Source: an uncultured Sphingobacteriaceae bacterium (lineage in GTDB: Bacteria > Bacteroidota > Bacteroidia > Sphingobacteriales > Sphingobacteriaceae). Taken from it: DNA of 64,000 bases. Below, in pieces: positions 39,730 through 49,218 of the stretch. The position numbers and the translations under genes are program-made. The notes under the pieces are model-generated. The model did no database searches, had not been told where the DNA came from, and saw only the letters and a program-made list of their open reading frames with translations. How positions within the stretch are numbered: position 1 is the stretch's first letter; each line of letters starts with the position of its first letter. The stretch is from the NCBI GenBank assembly GCA_946480915.1, contig CAMLLO010000002.1, positions 1 to 64,000 of the forward strand, in the 5' to 3' direction.

Positions 39730-39737
39730 CAAACTTA
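39730..39737 (-). promoter_or_regulatory. -7 box upstream of nuoH
   Basis: The minus strand reads TAAGTTTG, a perfect TAnnTTTG match, 17 bp before the nuoH TTG. A TTTG lies 24 bp further upstream, slightly wider than ideal. It fits an independent promoter for the nuoH-N unit. Confidence 0.45.
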
Positions 39738-39784
39738 AACAATACGGAGGATATTTTTCAGCAAATGCTCAAGAGAATGCAGTA

Positions 39785-39818
39785 ACAAAAAAAGCGAGAC
39801 AAACTGCCTCGCTCTTTT
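39785..39818 (-). terminator. Terminator after the envelope cluster
   Basis: AGCGAG (39793-39798) pairs with CTCGCT (39808-39813). On the minus strand it is followed by TTTTTTTGTT; a T-run is present on the plus side too. It separates the ompH genes from nuoH. Confidence 0.85.
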
Positions 39819-39835
39819 TATCATTAAATGATATC

Positions 39836-40396
39836 TTATTTTTTTGCTGTCGCCGGAGTTGTTGCAGCAATTCCCAATTTAGCTTTTACCAAAGCTATAA
39901 TATCATCGCCACCATCGAAATAAACGACACCTGGTTGTGAAACGTCAAATACGTACGCATAACCTTTTTCTTTAGCAACTGCATTTACAGCGTCACCAGC
40001 TTTTTTAAAGATTGGCTGATAAAGTTCATCTTGCTTAGCAGCCATTTCTTTTTTCGCCTTCTCACCTGTATCATTTATTCTTTTACCCAATTCCTGAAGC
40101 TCTTTTCCCATAATTTCCAGCTCTTTTCCTACAGCTACTTTGTTAGCTTCGCTTAAGGTTTTCTCTTTTTCCTGTGCAATTGTGAGCTTCTTTTGATATT
40201 CGGTTTGCATTAATTCAATCTCACTTTGCTTTTGCTTTTGAAACGTTTGAAACTTTGCATCTGCTTGTTTAACGTCGGGCATTACTTCCAATAGCGCTGC
40301 CGAATTAATGTGCGCAAACTTTTGTTGTGCGTTTACTGCGCTACCTGCAAAAAATAATCCTACTGCTACTACCGCTACTTTAACGAATGTTTTCAT
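39836..40396 (-). CDS. OmpH/Skp-family periplasmic chaperone
   Basis: A 186-residue exported chaperone for unfolded outer-membrane proteins. Residues 1-23 are a signal peptide ending VNA. A Lys/Glu/Gln-rich coiled-coil stretch (about residues 45-125) follows, typical of Skp tentacles, with FAHINSAALLEVMPD before it and a YVFDVSQPG strand near the C-terminus. It is the second of two tandem Skp-like genes after bamA and is followed by a terminator. Confidence 0.9.
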   Translation of the reverse strand: MKTFVKVAVVAVGLFFAGSAVNAQQKFAHINSAALLEVMPDVKQADAKFQTFQKQKQSEIELMQTEYQKKLTIAQEKEKTLSEANKVAVGKELEIMGKELQELGKRINDTGEKAKKEMAAKQDELYQPIFKKAGDAVNAVAKEKGYAYVFDVSQPGVVYFDGGDDIIALVKAKLGIAATTPATAKK

Positions 40397-40423
40397 TTTT
40401 TAATTTAAATTGATTGTCCTTTT

Positions 40424-40954
40424 CTATTTTGCCAGTGTTCCCGGTTTATATCCTAAACGGGTTATTACATCATTGCTTTTATCTAAACGTAAACTTGCAT
40501 ACAAGAGTATAAGGTCGCTATTTTTGTCGAAAATCATGTCTAGCTGACTTGCTTCGGCTACAGCCTTTACTGCAACTGATACTCGGTCTTGTATAGGTTT
40601 TATTAGTTTTATGCGCTGCTGATAAAGTTCCCCTTCGAAACCAAACTTTAAACGTTGGTATTCTTTTGCAGCTTTTTCCTTTTCTACTATTTCATTCTCC
40701 CGGCGCTTCCGCATCTCCTCGGTTAACAAAACCTGGTCTGCCTGATATGCCTTATATAATCGTTCAATCTCACCAAAACGATTATCTGCTTCTTTCTGCC
40801 ATTGCTGCGAAAGTGCATCAAGCTGCTTCTGCGACGAGGTATATTCTGGTATATGTTTTAGAATATACTCAGTGTCTACGTAAGCGAAGCGCTGTGCAAA
40901 AACAGAAATACTTCCGAAAAATAGGAAAGAAAATATTAAAAGCAATTTTTTCAT
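40424..40954 (-). CDS. OmpH/Skp-family periplasmic chaperone
   Basis: A 176-residue paralogue of the next gene. The signal peptide ends VFA at about residue 20. RFAYVDTEYILKHIPEY is the conserved entry strand, then a long charged coiled coil to about residue 130, then MIFDKNSDLILLY. It lies 87 bp after bamA and 27 bp before the second copy, and should hand clients to BamA. Confidence 0.9.
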   Translation of the reverse strand: MKKLLLIFSFLFFGSISVFAQRFAYVDTEYILKHIPEYTSSQKQLDALSQQWQKEADNRFGEIERLYKAYQADQVLLTEEMRKRRENEIVEKEKAAKEYQRLKFGFEGELYQQRIKLIKPIQDRVSVAVKAVAEASQLDMIFDKNSDLILLYASLRLDKSNDVITRLGYKPGTLAK

Positions 40955-41041
40955 CGGTTTATTTTTTAAATGTTAGATATTTTTTATTTCCGTCAAATGA
41001 CTTCCATCATTAAACGATGTAAATACCGCTCAAATTATATT

Positions 41042-43588
41042 TTAAAATCCGCCGTTAAGCTGTTGTGCTATGCTGAAATGAAATTGTCCCTTACTGGATT
41101 GGATTCCTGGTATTGGATCAAAGCCCCACCCGTAATCAATTCCCAACAGACCAAAGATTGGTAAGAATATTCTTGCTCCCACACCAGCAGAACGATGTAC
41201 AATAAACGGATTAAAATCCTTGAAATTGTTCCATGTATTACCGCCTTCTGCAAAAGTGAGTAAAAATAAGGTTGCCTGCTGACTGGTTGTAATCGGATAT
41301 CTGAACTCGACAATATATTTATTAAAAATAGGGCTACCGGAGTTTCGTGCTATATTAGGGTTTGAGCCTTCAGGAATTACACTGTTATTTTCATAACCAC
41401 GCATGGCGATCACTTCTGAGCCTTGCAAGAAATCGAATCCTTGCATACCATCACCCCCGAGTTTAAAGCGCTCGAATGCAGACTGACCCACAGCAGAATT
41501 ATACTGTCCTAGAAATCCAAACTGAGCTTGAGTTTTCAATACCAGCTTACCATAAACACGCTGATACCATTGAGCCTCGAACTTCCATTTATGATACTCG
41601 GTAAATTTATATCTATCCTCGTCTACCGCTGTTTCATAATTTGTCTTATTCCATAATGAGTATGGTGGAGTAGCCTGTATTGTTAATCTAATATGAGAAC
41701 CGGAGGTTGGATATATAGGAGCATCAACTGAATTCCGGCTCAACTCTTGTGTTAAATTAAAATTATATGATGTACCTGTATTGAATAGGAATCCCGGGTA
41801 ATTTTTCAACTTGTATTGCTGAAGATTGATTGAGTGATTAATTCTAAACCAGTCATCAGGCCATTTCAAACGTTGTCCTAAACTAAACGTAACCCCATTT
41901 AAACGGATTCGCTGAATCTGATCATCAGGAATATTATTATAATACTGGTTTGATTGTAGGGATGTAAAGGCACTTATACCAAAGTAAATAGGTTTTTTTC
42001 CACCCAGCCAAGGCTCAGAGAAAGAAAAGCTGTATGATTGGTATGCTTTACCATTCGTTTGACCGCGAATACTAAGCTTTTGACCATCGCCTTTAGGGAG
42101 TGGCTTCCATTCTTTTAAATTAAACAGGTTACGAGCCGAGAAATTGTTGAATGTTAATCCAAGTGTACCAATTATGCGGCCACCACCGAAACCGCCAGAC
42201 AATTCAATCTGATCAGAAGGTTTTTCTGTCACGCTGTATTCTATATCAACCGTTCCATCGGCAGGATTAGGAATAGGTCTTACATCCGTTTTTTGCTCAT
42301 CAAAATTACCAAGAGCGGCAATCTCGCGGGTTGTCCGTACGACCAAATCCTTGTTAAACTTATCACCTGGTTTAGTACGAATTTCACGCATTACCACCCG
42401 ATCATTAGTTATATCATTTCCTTTAAGAGAAACCTTATTAATGGTGTAAAGAGGTCCCTCATAGATACGGACTTCCAGATCAATGGTATCTCCATGTACA
42501 CGTGTTTGCACCGGATCAGCATTAAAAGTCAGATATCCATTGTTTAGATATAAGGAGGAAACATCCTCTCCATTTGGACTGCCATTGATTTTCTTCTGTA
42601 ACTTCTCCTCACTAAAAACATCTCCCTTATTAATGCCCAATACCCGCTCTAACGCATCGGTTGAATACACAGCATTTCCTGCGAAATTTATATTGCCGAA
42701 ATAATATTTAGGTCCTTCATAAAGGTCGATCGCCAGACTGATGGTTTTATTAGGATTAAGGATTAAAGAATCTTTAAGAATTTCCGCATCTCTATATCCT
42801 TTCGCATGCATTTTCGCTATCAGGTTCCGTTTGTCTTCCTCATATTTTTCTTGAAGGAATTTCGCAGAACGAAGAATGTTAAGCGTGGATTTTTCTTTTG
42901 TTTTTTTCAGGAACTTTTTAAGTTCTTTATCTTTAAATTGTGAATTACCGGAAAAATCAATACTGGCGACTTTCGTCTTCTCATTTTTATCTACTGTAAT
43001 CTCCAGTACAACATCGTTCGTTAATGATGTATCCCGGGTTTGTTTATAAGTAACATCCGTGTACAAATAGCCTTTATCATTAAAATACTTTTTAATAATA
43101 GCGGTCGTCGTACTTAAGAGACCCTCATTAACAACTTTACCCTTACGGTCGGCTAGTTTTTCTTTGATATCGCCGGTTTCACCCTTTTTCATTCCCTTAA
43201 GTTCAATACGGGCTAAACGCGGGCGTTCGGTAACAACTATATTAAAAAAGATAGAATCTTCTTTTATGCTCGAAATTTTAAGCTCGATATTATCGAATAA
43301 ACCCTGGGCCCATAAAAACTTAACAGCATTGGCTGTCGCCTCACCCGGTACTTCAATAGTCTCGCCTTTAGTTAGTTTAGAAATTTGAACTAAGATATCT
43401 TTATCCAAATATTCGGTACCGGTAACCGTTGTTCCGCCTATTATGTATTCTTTTGGATCCAAATAACTTATTTCGTCTTTAGCAGAAGGTATTGGACGCC
43501 GTTGAGTTGGTGCCGAAGGACGGCCAATCTGCGCCATTGCTACAGTACCAAAAACAAGAAAATATAGTGTAATAAAGAACTTATTCAT
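41042..43588 (-). CDS. bamA: Outer-membrane protein assembly factor BamA
   Basis: BamA inserts beta-barrels into the outer membrane. The 848-residue protein has a signal peptide (1-19), several POTRA domains over roughly residues 45-450 (for example VTERPRLARIELKG and ITVDKNEKTKVASIDFSGN), and an Omp85 barrel to the end, with GGDGMQGFDFLQG and FIVHRSAGVGARIFLPIFGLLGIDYGWGF. It follows uppS by 38 bp and precedes the Skp pair, the standard order in Bacteroidota. Confidence 0.96.
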   Translation of the reverse strand: MNKFFITLYFLVFGTVAMAQIGRPSAPTQRRPIPSAKDEISYLDPKEYIIGGTTVTGTEYLDKDILVQISKLTKGETIEVPGEATANAVKFLWAQGLFDNIELKISSIKEDSIFFNIVVTERPRLARIELKGMKKGETGDIKEKLADRKGKVVNEGLLSTTTAIIKKYFNDKGYLYTDVTYKQTRDTSLTNDVVLEITVDKNEKTKVASIDFSGNSQFKDKELKKFLKKTKEKSTLNILRSAKFLQEKYEEDKRNLIAKMHAKGYRDAEILKDSLILNPNKTISLAIDLYEGPKYYFGNINFAGNAVYSTDALERVLGINKGDVFSEEKLQKKINGSPNGEDVSSLYLNNGYLTFNADPVQTRVHGDTIDLEVRIYEGPLYTINKVSLKGNDITNDRVVMREIRTKPGDKFNKDLVVRTTREIAALGNFDEQKTDVRPIPNPADGTVDIEYSVTEKPSDQIELSGGFGGGRIIGTLGLTFNNFSARNLFNLKEWKPLPKGDGQKLSIRGQTNGKAYQSYSFSFSEPWLGGKKPIYFGISAFTSLQSNQYYNNIPDDQIQRIRLNGVTFSLGQRLKWPDDWFRINHSINLQQYKLKNYPGFLFNTGTSYNFNLTQELSRNSVDAPIYPTSGSHIRLTIQATPPYSLWNKTNYETAVDEDRYKFTEYHKWKFEAQWYQRVYGKLVLKTQAQFGFLGQYNSAVGQSAFERFKLGGDGMQGFDFLQGSEVIAMRGYENNSVIPEGSNPNIARNSGSPIFNKYIVEFRYPITTSQQATLFLLTFAEGGNTWNNFKDFNPFIVHRSAGVGARIFLPIFGLLGIDYGWGFDPIPGIQSSKGQFHFSIAQQLNGGF

Positions 43589-43626
43589 TGAGTTTTAATG
43601 TCGTGCTAAATTAGCTTAATCAGTTG

Positions 43627-44391
43627 TTAATTTTTGTTAAAAGGTAAATTTTTAACCTGTTCGCCTGTCATACCAAAGCGGCGCTCCCTTTTTTGATAAT
43701 CGATAATTGCTTCAAATAAATCTTCCCGGCGGAAATCAGGCCAAAGCTTTTGGGTGAAATATAACTCTGAATATGCAAGTTGATATAAAAGGTAATTGCT
43801 TATTCGATGCTCCCCACTTGTACGAATCATCAGTTCAGGATCAGGAATACCGGAGGTGGTTAATTGGCTGGCGAACATATCCTCATTGATATCTTCCGGA
43901 CTTATAAGTCCCTGTTTTACTTGTTCGCTTATTTTACGTGCCGCCTCAACTATCTCCCATCTGGAACTATAGCTCAAAGCCAATGTAAGCGTGCAAGCCT
44001 TGTTTCCTGATGTTTTATCTATTGCTTCTTGCAATTGCTGATAGCACTTTGCAGGCAAGGCTTTTAGATTACCGATAGCATTTAAACGAACGTCGTTTTC
44101 CATCAGAGTCTTAGTTTCTCTGTTAATTGTGGAAACCAATAACTCCATAAGTGCAGTAACTTCGAATTTAGGCCGATTCCAGTTCTCAGTCGAGAAAGCA
44201 TATAAAGTAAGGTAAGATATGCCAGCTTCCACTGCACCTTCAACCGTGTCTCTAACGGCTTTAACACCATTTTGATGGCCAAAAACACGAAGCTTTCCCT
44301 TCTCCTTAGCCCACCGGCCATTGCCATCCATAATCACAGCAATATGCTGAGGTAATTTAGTTTTATCAATTTGCTGGAGTAAACTCATCAT
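43627..44391 (-). CDS. uppS: Undecaprenyl pyrophosphate synthase (isoprenyl transferase)
   Basis: UppS makes the C55 lipid carrier for cell-wall glycans. The 254-residue protein has the DGNGRWAKEKG P-loop-like motif near residue 22, GHQNGVKAVRD, TLYAFSTENWNRP and the C-terminal IRTSGEHRISNYLLYQLAYSEL. Two adjacent ATGs (44391 and 44388) are possible starts. Gene order uppS-bamA-ompH links it to envelope construction. Confidence 0.96.
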   Translation of the reverse strand: MMSLLQQIDKTKLPQHIAVIMDGNGRWAKEKGKLRVFGHQNGVKAVRDTVEGAVEAGISYLTLYAFSTENWNRPKFEVTALMELLVSTINRETKTLMENDVRLNAIGNLKALPAKCYQQLQEAIDKTSGNKACTLTLALSYSSRWEIVEAARKISEQVKQGLISPEDINEDMFASQLTTSGIPDPELMIRTSGEHRISNYLLYQLAYSELYFTQKLWPDFRREDLFEAIIDYQKRERRFGMTGEQVKNLPFNKN

Positions 44392-44496
44392 TTATTTGAG
44401 ACCACCAAGGTCGGGCATCGGGGTTCAAAGGTAAGAAAATATGCGTATTTGTTTCAAGAGATAAGAAAAGCAAAGTTAGTTACCACGAGAACGGGT

Positions 44497-45324
44497 TTAA
44501 TCGTCAACCACAGGGCATTTCTGAGTAAAGAACATGTATGAAATTGTAACTCCCAGAAATAAATAAGTATCCCGGTTCCGGTAATCACCCCGTTGTGTGC
44601 CGGCAGAATGACGGGGAAACCCAACTTCGGGCGATCTGTCTGCGAGATTCATTCTTAAATTAGTGATTCCACCAGCGCCTGGGAAAACCAATTCCTCATT
44701 TGAAGCGTATTTTCCGCTCACATCGTCCAAATAATCCGTATAAGCCGTTCTATAGCCAAGTTCGCCGCCTACGGTCCATTTACCAGCAAAATTATATTTA
44801 ATCCCTGCTCCTATAGGAACAGTTAGAGCTATTTTTTTATACGGTTTATTGATATCCTGTCCCTCTGTTCCAAGAATATTAAGCTCATAAACATCACCAT
44901 TATAAACGGCCTTGGGATTAAACGTCACAAATCCGAAGCCGCAAAAAAGATAGGGTGAATACTGCTTTCGGCTGAACGAAGGGATATAATTAAAGAAATT
45001 GAATTCGGTTTGCATACTTATCTCCGTGACAGGAGAAAAGAAGCTTAAATTACGGGATTTAAAATAGGCATTATCCGAATTTGAGTCGGATGCTTCTATT
45101 TGGCCATGAGCAACATTTAGCTTGAGAGCCCAATAGCCATCGAAATTTCGTTTTATCGACCCTCCAAATGCTAGGTTCTTCACCTCGAACGGCTTAACAG
45201 GATTCAAATCTCCCATGTAGCCCGCTGTACCGACAAAACCACCCAGCTCCCAGGTTTGGGCAGAAGATCTGTCAGAAATTGTTAGGATAAGAACCAGAAG
45301 AATCGCAGAAAATTTTAAATTCAC
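44497..45324 (-). CDS. DUF6089-like outer-membrane beta-barrel protein
   Basis: A 275-residue exported protein with a signal peptide ending in SSA near residue 22. Alternating hydrophobic strands, GGFVGTAGYMGDLNP near the N-terminus and aromatic-rich strands such as YLFCGFGFVTFNP suggest an eight-stranded barrel. Its place between nadK and uppS matches the family usually called DUF6089 in this cluster. Role unknown; probably envelope-related. Confidence 0.8.
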   Translation of the reverse strand: MNLKFSAILLVLILTISDRSSAQTWELGGFVGTAGYMGDLNPVKPFEVKNLAFGGSIKRNFDGYWALKLNVAHGQIEASDSNSDNAYFKSRNLSFFSPVTEISMQTEFNFFNYIPSFSRKQYSPYLFCGFGFVTFNPKAVYNGDVYELNILGTEGQDINKPYKKIALTVPIGAGIKYNFAGKWTVGGELGYRTAYTDYLDDVSGKYASNEELVFPGAGGITNLRMNLADRSPEVGFPRHSAGTQRGDYRNRDTYLFLGVTISYMFFTQKCPVVDD

Positions 45325-45392
45325 AGTCTTTTGCCGGTTTCCTTTTTCAGATATGATATCCTTAAATAAATTTTAACTAAATAAGCCCGGGA

Positions 45393-46274
45393 TTAGTAAT
45401 TACGCGTATCAATGCCCCAGAGCAACTTGTTCCTTAACGTAGATAAATAACTTTCATTATTCAGGCGTATAAGATTAAATTGAAACTCGGCCTTTCTCAC
45501 GCTGAACCTCATCGTGCTGTCAATAATTTTGGTTCTTGAATCGCATGATAAAAGATATTTTGAACTGCGGCCCTCTAATTCAAAAGACAATGTATTTGAA
45601 TCGGAGATTATCACAGGCCTCACATTTAAGTTATGAGGAGAAACAGGTGTAATTACAAAGTTGCCTGAATTAGGGAATACTATGGGTCCGCCGCAGCTTA
45701 AAGAATATGCAGTAGAACCTGTAGGTGTTGCCACGATTAGTCCATCGGCCCAATAGGAATTCAAAAATTCATCATTCAAATATGCATGAATAAGCATCAT
45801 CGCCGAATTATCGCGCCGGTGAATGATCACATCATTCAACGCAAAATTCTCGTCTCCGAAAATTTTATTTTCCGAATGGAGCCTTACCAAATTACGCGAA
45901 TCAAGGGTAAACTGCTTATTTGTCAGGCGTTCAATTGCGGAATGAATTTCATCCTTATTAATGCTTGCCAAAAAACCCAGTCTTCCAAAGTTTATTCCGA
46001 TCACAGGAATACCCGAGTCTCTCACCAGGGTCACTGTATCGAGAATAGTTCCATCCCCACCAAGACTTACTAAAACATCAACCTGACCTTTCATGTCATT
46101 ATGATTTTTGAATGTCTGAAGTTTTTTAGGGAAAGAGACTTTTCCAGAAATAAACTGACTGAATTTTTCGTAAACAAAAGGTTCTATTCCAAACTGCATC
46201 AAGCTGTCGAACACCTGCTGTATATAAGGAAGAGCTGTATTGCTAAATTCTCTGCCGTAAATTGCAATCTTCAT
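45393..46274 (-). CDS. nadK: NAD kinase
   Basis: NadK phosphorylates NAD to NADP. The 293-residue protein has the catalytic SLGGDGTILDT motif near residue 71, INFGRLGFLASI, NDVIIHRRD and the TPTGSTAYSLSCGGPI NAD-binding loop. It lies 9 bp after the CBS-domain gene and 68 bp before the DUF6089-like gene, all on one strand. Confidence 0.96.
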   Translation of the reverse strand: MKIAIYGREFSNTALPYIQQVFDSLMQFGIEPFVYEKFSQFISGKVSFPKKLQTFKNHNDMKGQVDVLVSLGGDGTILDTVTLVRDSGIPVIGINFGRLGFLASINKDEIHSAIERLTNKQFTLDSRNLVRLHSENKIFGDENFALNDVIIHRRDNSAMMLIHAYLNDEFLNSYWADGLIVATPTGSTAYSLSCGGPIVFPNSGNFVITPVSPHNLNVRPVIISDSNTLSFELEGRSSKYLLSCDSRTKIIDSTMRFSVRKAEFQFNLIRLNNESYLSTLRNKLLWGIDTRNY

Positions 46275-46283
46275 GCTTTTTTT

Positions 46284-46946
46284 TTAGAAGCTAAGATAGT
46301 TCATTAGCTGATCGTACCTGTCGGATGAGCCGGCGTCAGATTTCAAATCATTATAGGTTGCGACTACGGTATAATCGTATCGCAGAAATGAAGCTACAAT
46401 AGCAGAAATATCTGTTCGATTTATTTTGAGCGTAATTTCTAATCGGGTAGAATCAGGAAAAGATGTTATATATGAACTTAATACCTGTGCGTTGTTCGAT
46501 TCGACAATTTGAGAAATATGTGCGAGTGAGTTATCTCTGTTATTTATTTCGATAACGATAATTCCACCCGGCTCCTTCACAGAAGTTAGGTTAGCAATGT
46601 ACTCAACAATTGAATTGATAGAGATAACGCCCAGGTAATTTTTATGTTCGTCAACCACGGGAAGCAGTGTTAAGCGTTTTTCTGCAAAAATTCTGATCAC
46701 ATCATAAATATGCTGTTCCTGATTTATACAGCCATTACTGATAGACAGTTTAACGCCTCCAACAGGCGATTCATAATCTTGAATCTCGATTAGATCCTCG
46801 TCGGAAACGAGGCCGAGAACCTGATTTTCATTAACAATAGGCAAATGATTTACACGAAACTCAGCCATCCTATCAAGAACTTTCTGAATAGTATCAGAAG
46901 TTTTCAAAGGTGGAATCGCATCCGATATGAGTTGTTTCGCTATCAT
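46284..46946 (-). CDS. CBS-domain pair protein
   Basis: A 220-residue cytoplasmic protein with two CBS motifs: residues about 6-60 (MAEFRVNHLPIVNENQVLGLVSDED) and about 75-125 (EKRLTLLPVVDEHKNYLGVIS). The remainder (about 130-205) looks ACT-like, with VIEINNRDNSLAHISQIVE. CBS pairs bind adenine nucleotides, so it may sense energy or regulate a neighbour. It is 9 bp from nadK and 10 bp from the upstream hydrolase, but no direct link is provable. Confidence 0.85.
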   Translation of the reverse strand: MIAKQLISDAIPPLKTSDTIQKVLDRMAEFRVNHLPIVNENQVLGLVSDEDLIEIQDYESPVGGVKLSISNGCINQEQHIYDVIRIFAEKRLTLLPVVDEHKNYLGVISINSIVEYIANLTSVKEPGGIIVIEINNRDNSLAHISQIVESNNAQVLSSYITSFPDSTRLEITLKINRTDISAIVASFLRYDYTVVATYNDLKSDAGSSDRYDQLMNYLSF

Positions 46947-46956
46947 TAAGTTTCCA

Positions 46957-47721
46957 TTATTTCAGCAATACACGTTCTAAAAACTTGTTTAAATGTAAAT
47001 TAAACTCCTCGGGTTGCTCCATCATAGGAGCGTGTCCGCACTTGTCTATCCAATTTAACTCAGAATTCGGCAAAATGTTGTGAAATTCTATCGCGACATC
47101 CGGCGGCGTAACGGTATCATTCTTCCCCCAAATCAAACACACAGGTATGGTGATCTTATGAAGATCTTTAGACATATTATGCCGGATGGCCGACTTGGCC
47201 ATGGCCAGTATACGAATTACGCGTCCGCGGTCATTTACAGTAGCAAAAACTTCATCTACTAGTTCCTTTGTTGCAAAGTTTGGATCATAAAAAGTTAAAG
47301 CAACTTTCTCTTTGATGAAATCATAGCTCTCTCTTCTTGGAAAAGTACCGCCAAAAGAATTTTCATATAAACCAGAACTTCCAGTAAGTATAAGCGCTTT
47401 AACAAACTCTGGATGGCTAAGCGTAAAAATTAGTCCGACATGGCCTCCAAGTGAATTCCCAAGCAGACAAATATTTTTAAGCTTTTTAAACTTCACGAAT
47501 TTGTACAGAAACTTCGAAAGACTGGTGACTCCTGTGGTTAAAAGAGGGAGCTCATAAATAGGCAGTAAAGGTATTACTACCCTGTACCGCGATTTAAATC
47601 TATTAGTTACGTCTTCCCAATTGCTTAGAGCCCCAAAAAGACCGTGCAATAACAAAAGCACATCGCCCTCCCCTTCTTCAATATACTTAAATCCGTTTTC
47701 TTCTTTTATATTAAGACTCAT
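46957..47721 (-). CDS. Alpha/beta hydrolase
   Basis: A 254-residue hydrolase with LLLHGLFGALSNWED (oxyanion), LLGNSLGGHVGL (nucleophile Ser), WGKNDTVTPPDVA (acid) and DKCGHAPMMEQPEEF (His). It lacks a signal peptide. It is the first gene of the run leading to bamA. Substrate unknown; the fold fits MenH- or MhpC-like hydrolases. Confidence 0.87.
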   Translation of the reverse strand: MSLNIKEENGFKYIEEGEGDVLLLLHGLFGALSNWEDVTNRFKSRYRVVIPLLPIYELPLLTTGVTSLSKFLYKFVKFKKLKNICLLGNSLGGHVGLIFTLSHPEFVKALILTGSSGLYENSFGGTFPRRESYDFIKEKVALTFYDPNFATKELVDEVFATVNDRGRVIRILAMAKSAIRHNMSKDLHKITIPVCLIWGKNDTVTPPDVAIEFHNILPNSELNWIDKCGHAPMMEQPEEFNLHLNKFLERVLLK

Positions 47722-47817
47722 ATTATCTAAACAAATGTTTAGTATTTTTTAATGCTGTTAATTAATATGTAATAAAAATAAGCTTTTGCGAAGATAACAA
47801 AGAACCTCGCAATAATG

Positions 47818-48264
47818 CTATGAAAGCAATTGCTTAACAATTTCGGAAATCATTTTTCCGTCTGCCTTGCCTGCAAGTTGCTTATTTGCCAAGCCCATTA
47901 CTTTTCCCATGTCCTTAATAGAACTGGCGCCACTATTTTCGATGATAGTTTCTATTTGCTCCTGAACCTCGGCTGCACTTAATTGTTTGGGGAGAAATTC
48001 TTCAATAACGTCTAACTCCTCTATTTCAATGGTATATAAATCGTCGCGGTTTTGGGTTTTGTAAATCTCAGCAGACTCTCTTCTTTGCTTTGCCAGTTTT
48101 TGCAACACCTTAATTTCCGTATCTGAATTCATTTCTTCGGATGCACCCTTTTCTGTTTTTGCTAGCAAAAGAGCTGCCTTTATAGCGCGAAGTCCTCTTA
48201 ACCGAGCTTCGTTTTTAGAAAGCATTGCTGCTTTTATTTCATGATTTATTTTTTGTTCAAGCAT
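47818..48264 (-). CDS. GatB/YqeY domain protein
   Basis: A 148-residue YqeY-family protein, which shares the tail domain of GatB and may bind tRNA. The ATG at 48264 (MLEQKINHEIK) is used; an upstream start at 48294 adds ten unlikely residues. Typical segments are RLRGLRAIKAALLLAKTE, LAKQRRESAEIY, EEFLPKQLSAAEVQ and DMGKVMGLANKQLAGKADG. It follows the SDR gene after a repeat-rich spacer. Confidence 0.9.
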   Translation of the reverse strand: MLEQKINHEIKAAMLSKNEARLRGLRAIKAALLLAKTEKGASEEMNSDTEIKVLQKLAKQRRESAEIYKTQNRDDLYTIEIEELDVIEEFLPKQLSAAEVQEQIETIIENSGASSIKDMGKVMGLANKQLAGKADGKMISEIVKQLLS

Positions 48265-48311
48265 ACTATATATTTTTCTTGAGTGAGAAAACAACTAAAG
48301 TTCTTTCTTCC

Positions 48312-48399
48312 CGTCTTTCAACCTTCAACTCGCAATCCTAACTCGCAACCTCCAACTCGCAACCTTCAACTCAAAACCCACAACCCTCAACTCAAAACT
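48312..48399. repeat. Heptamer-based minisatellite in the SDR-yqeY spacer
   Basis: On the minus strand about six imperfect 14-bp units (two 7-mers each) run in tandem, for example GTTTTGAGTTGAAG, GTTGCGAGTTGGAG and GTTGCGAGTTAGGA. The array begins at the SDR stop codon (TGA is part of the first unit). It fills most of the spacer. Confidence 0.75.
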
Positions 48400-49153
48400 T
48401 TCTCTCCAGATGGTTCGAACTTGCCTGTGCAGTTGGCATAATCACTAAATCGTTAATATTAACATGTGCCGGTCTTGAAATGGCGAACCAAATGGTTTCG
48501 GCGATGTCTTCGGCCTTCAAAGGTTCAAAGCCTGCATAAACTTTTTTTGCACGTTCACTATTTCCCTTAAAGCGTATTTCTGAAAACTCCGTTTCGACTG
48601 CACCCGGATGTATTCCGGTCACCCGTATCCCATAAGGCAATAAATCTATGCGCATGGCTTTATTAAGAGAATCTACTGCATGCTTTGTGGCGCAATATAC
48701 ATTACCATTTTGATAAGTTTCTTTGCCCGCGATGGATCCGAGATTAATAATATGCCCCTCTTTGCGTTCTACCATCCAATTTGAAACCACTTTTGTAACA
48801 TAAAGCAGGCCTTTGATATTGGTATCGATCATAGTGTCCCAATCAGCGGTGCTTCCTTCATGTAATGGTTCCAGGCCGAGACTTAAGCCTGCATTGTTTA
48901 TCAACACATCAACCGCTTTCCATTCCCCGGGCAAAGCATGTAAAGAATTTTCGACCTCTGTTTTATTTCTCACATCCAGAGTCAGTATCTCAACCTTGAT
49001 ATCTGATCTTTCCGAAATTTCATTTTTAATGTGCACTAATCGCTCGGTACGCCTTCCAGCTAATAGTAGACTATAACCTTGCTTTGCAAGTAGTTTTGCA
49101 CAGGCCTCACCTATTCCGGCTGTAGCCCCTGTTATTAGTGCGATTTTTGACAT
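48392..49153 (-). CDS. SDR-family NADP-dependent oxidoreductase
   Basis: A 253-residue classical short-chain dehydrogenase close to YdfG/serine 3-dehydrogenase. TGATAGIGEA (8-17) binds the nucleotide, with an Arg pair in GRRTERL favouring NADP; NNAGLSLGLEP, the catalytic Ser in GSIAGKETYQNGNVYCATK and Tyr-x3-Lys follow. Substrate is probably a 3-hydroxy acid but cannot be fixed from sequence. Confidence 0.9.
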   Translation of the reverse strand: MSKIALITGATAGIGEACAKLLAKQGYSLLLAGRRTERLVHIKNEISERSDIKVEILTLDVRNKTEVENSLHALPGEWKAVDVLINNAGLSLGLEPLHEGSTADWDTMIDTNIKGLLYVTKVVSNWMVERKEGHIINLGSIAGKETYQNGNVYCATKHAVDSLNKAMRIDLLPYGIRVTGIHPGAVETEFSEIRFKGNSERAKKVYAGFEPLKAEDIAETIWFAISRPAHVNINDLVIMPTAQASSNHLERKF

Positions 49154-49218
49154 ACTATTGAAAAGACGAAAATACTATAAATGCTTTAAGCATTCATAAA
49201 AAAATGGCGGTTTTTTAA

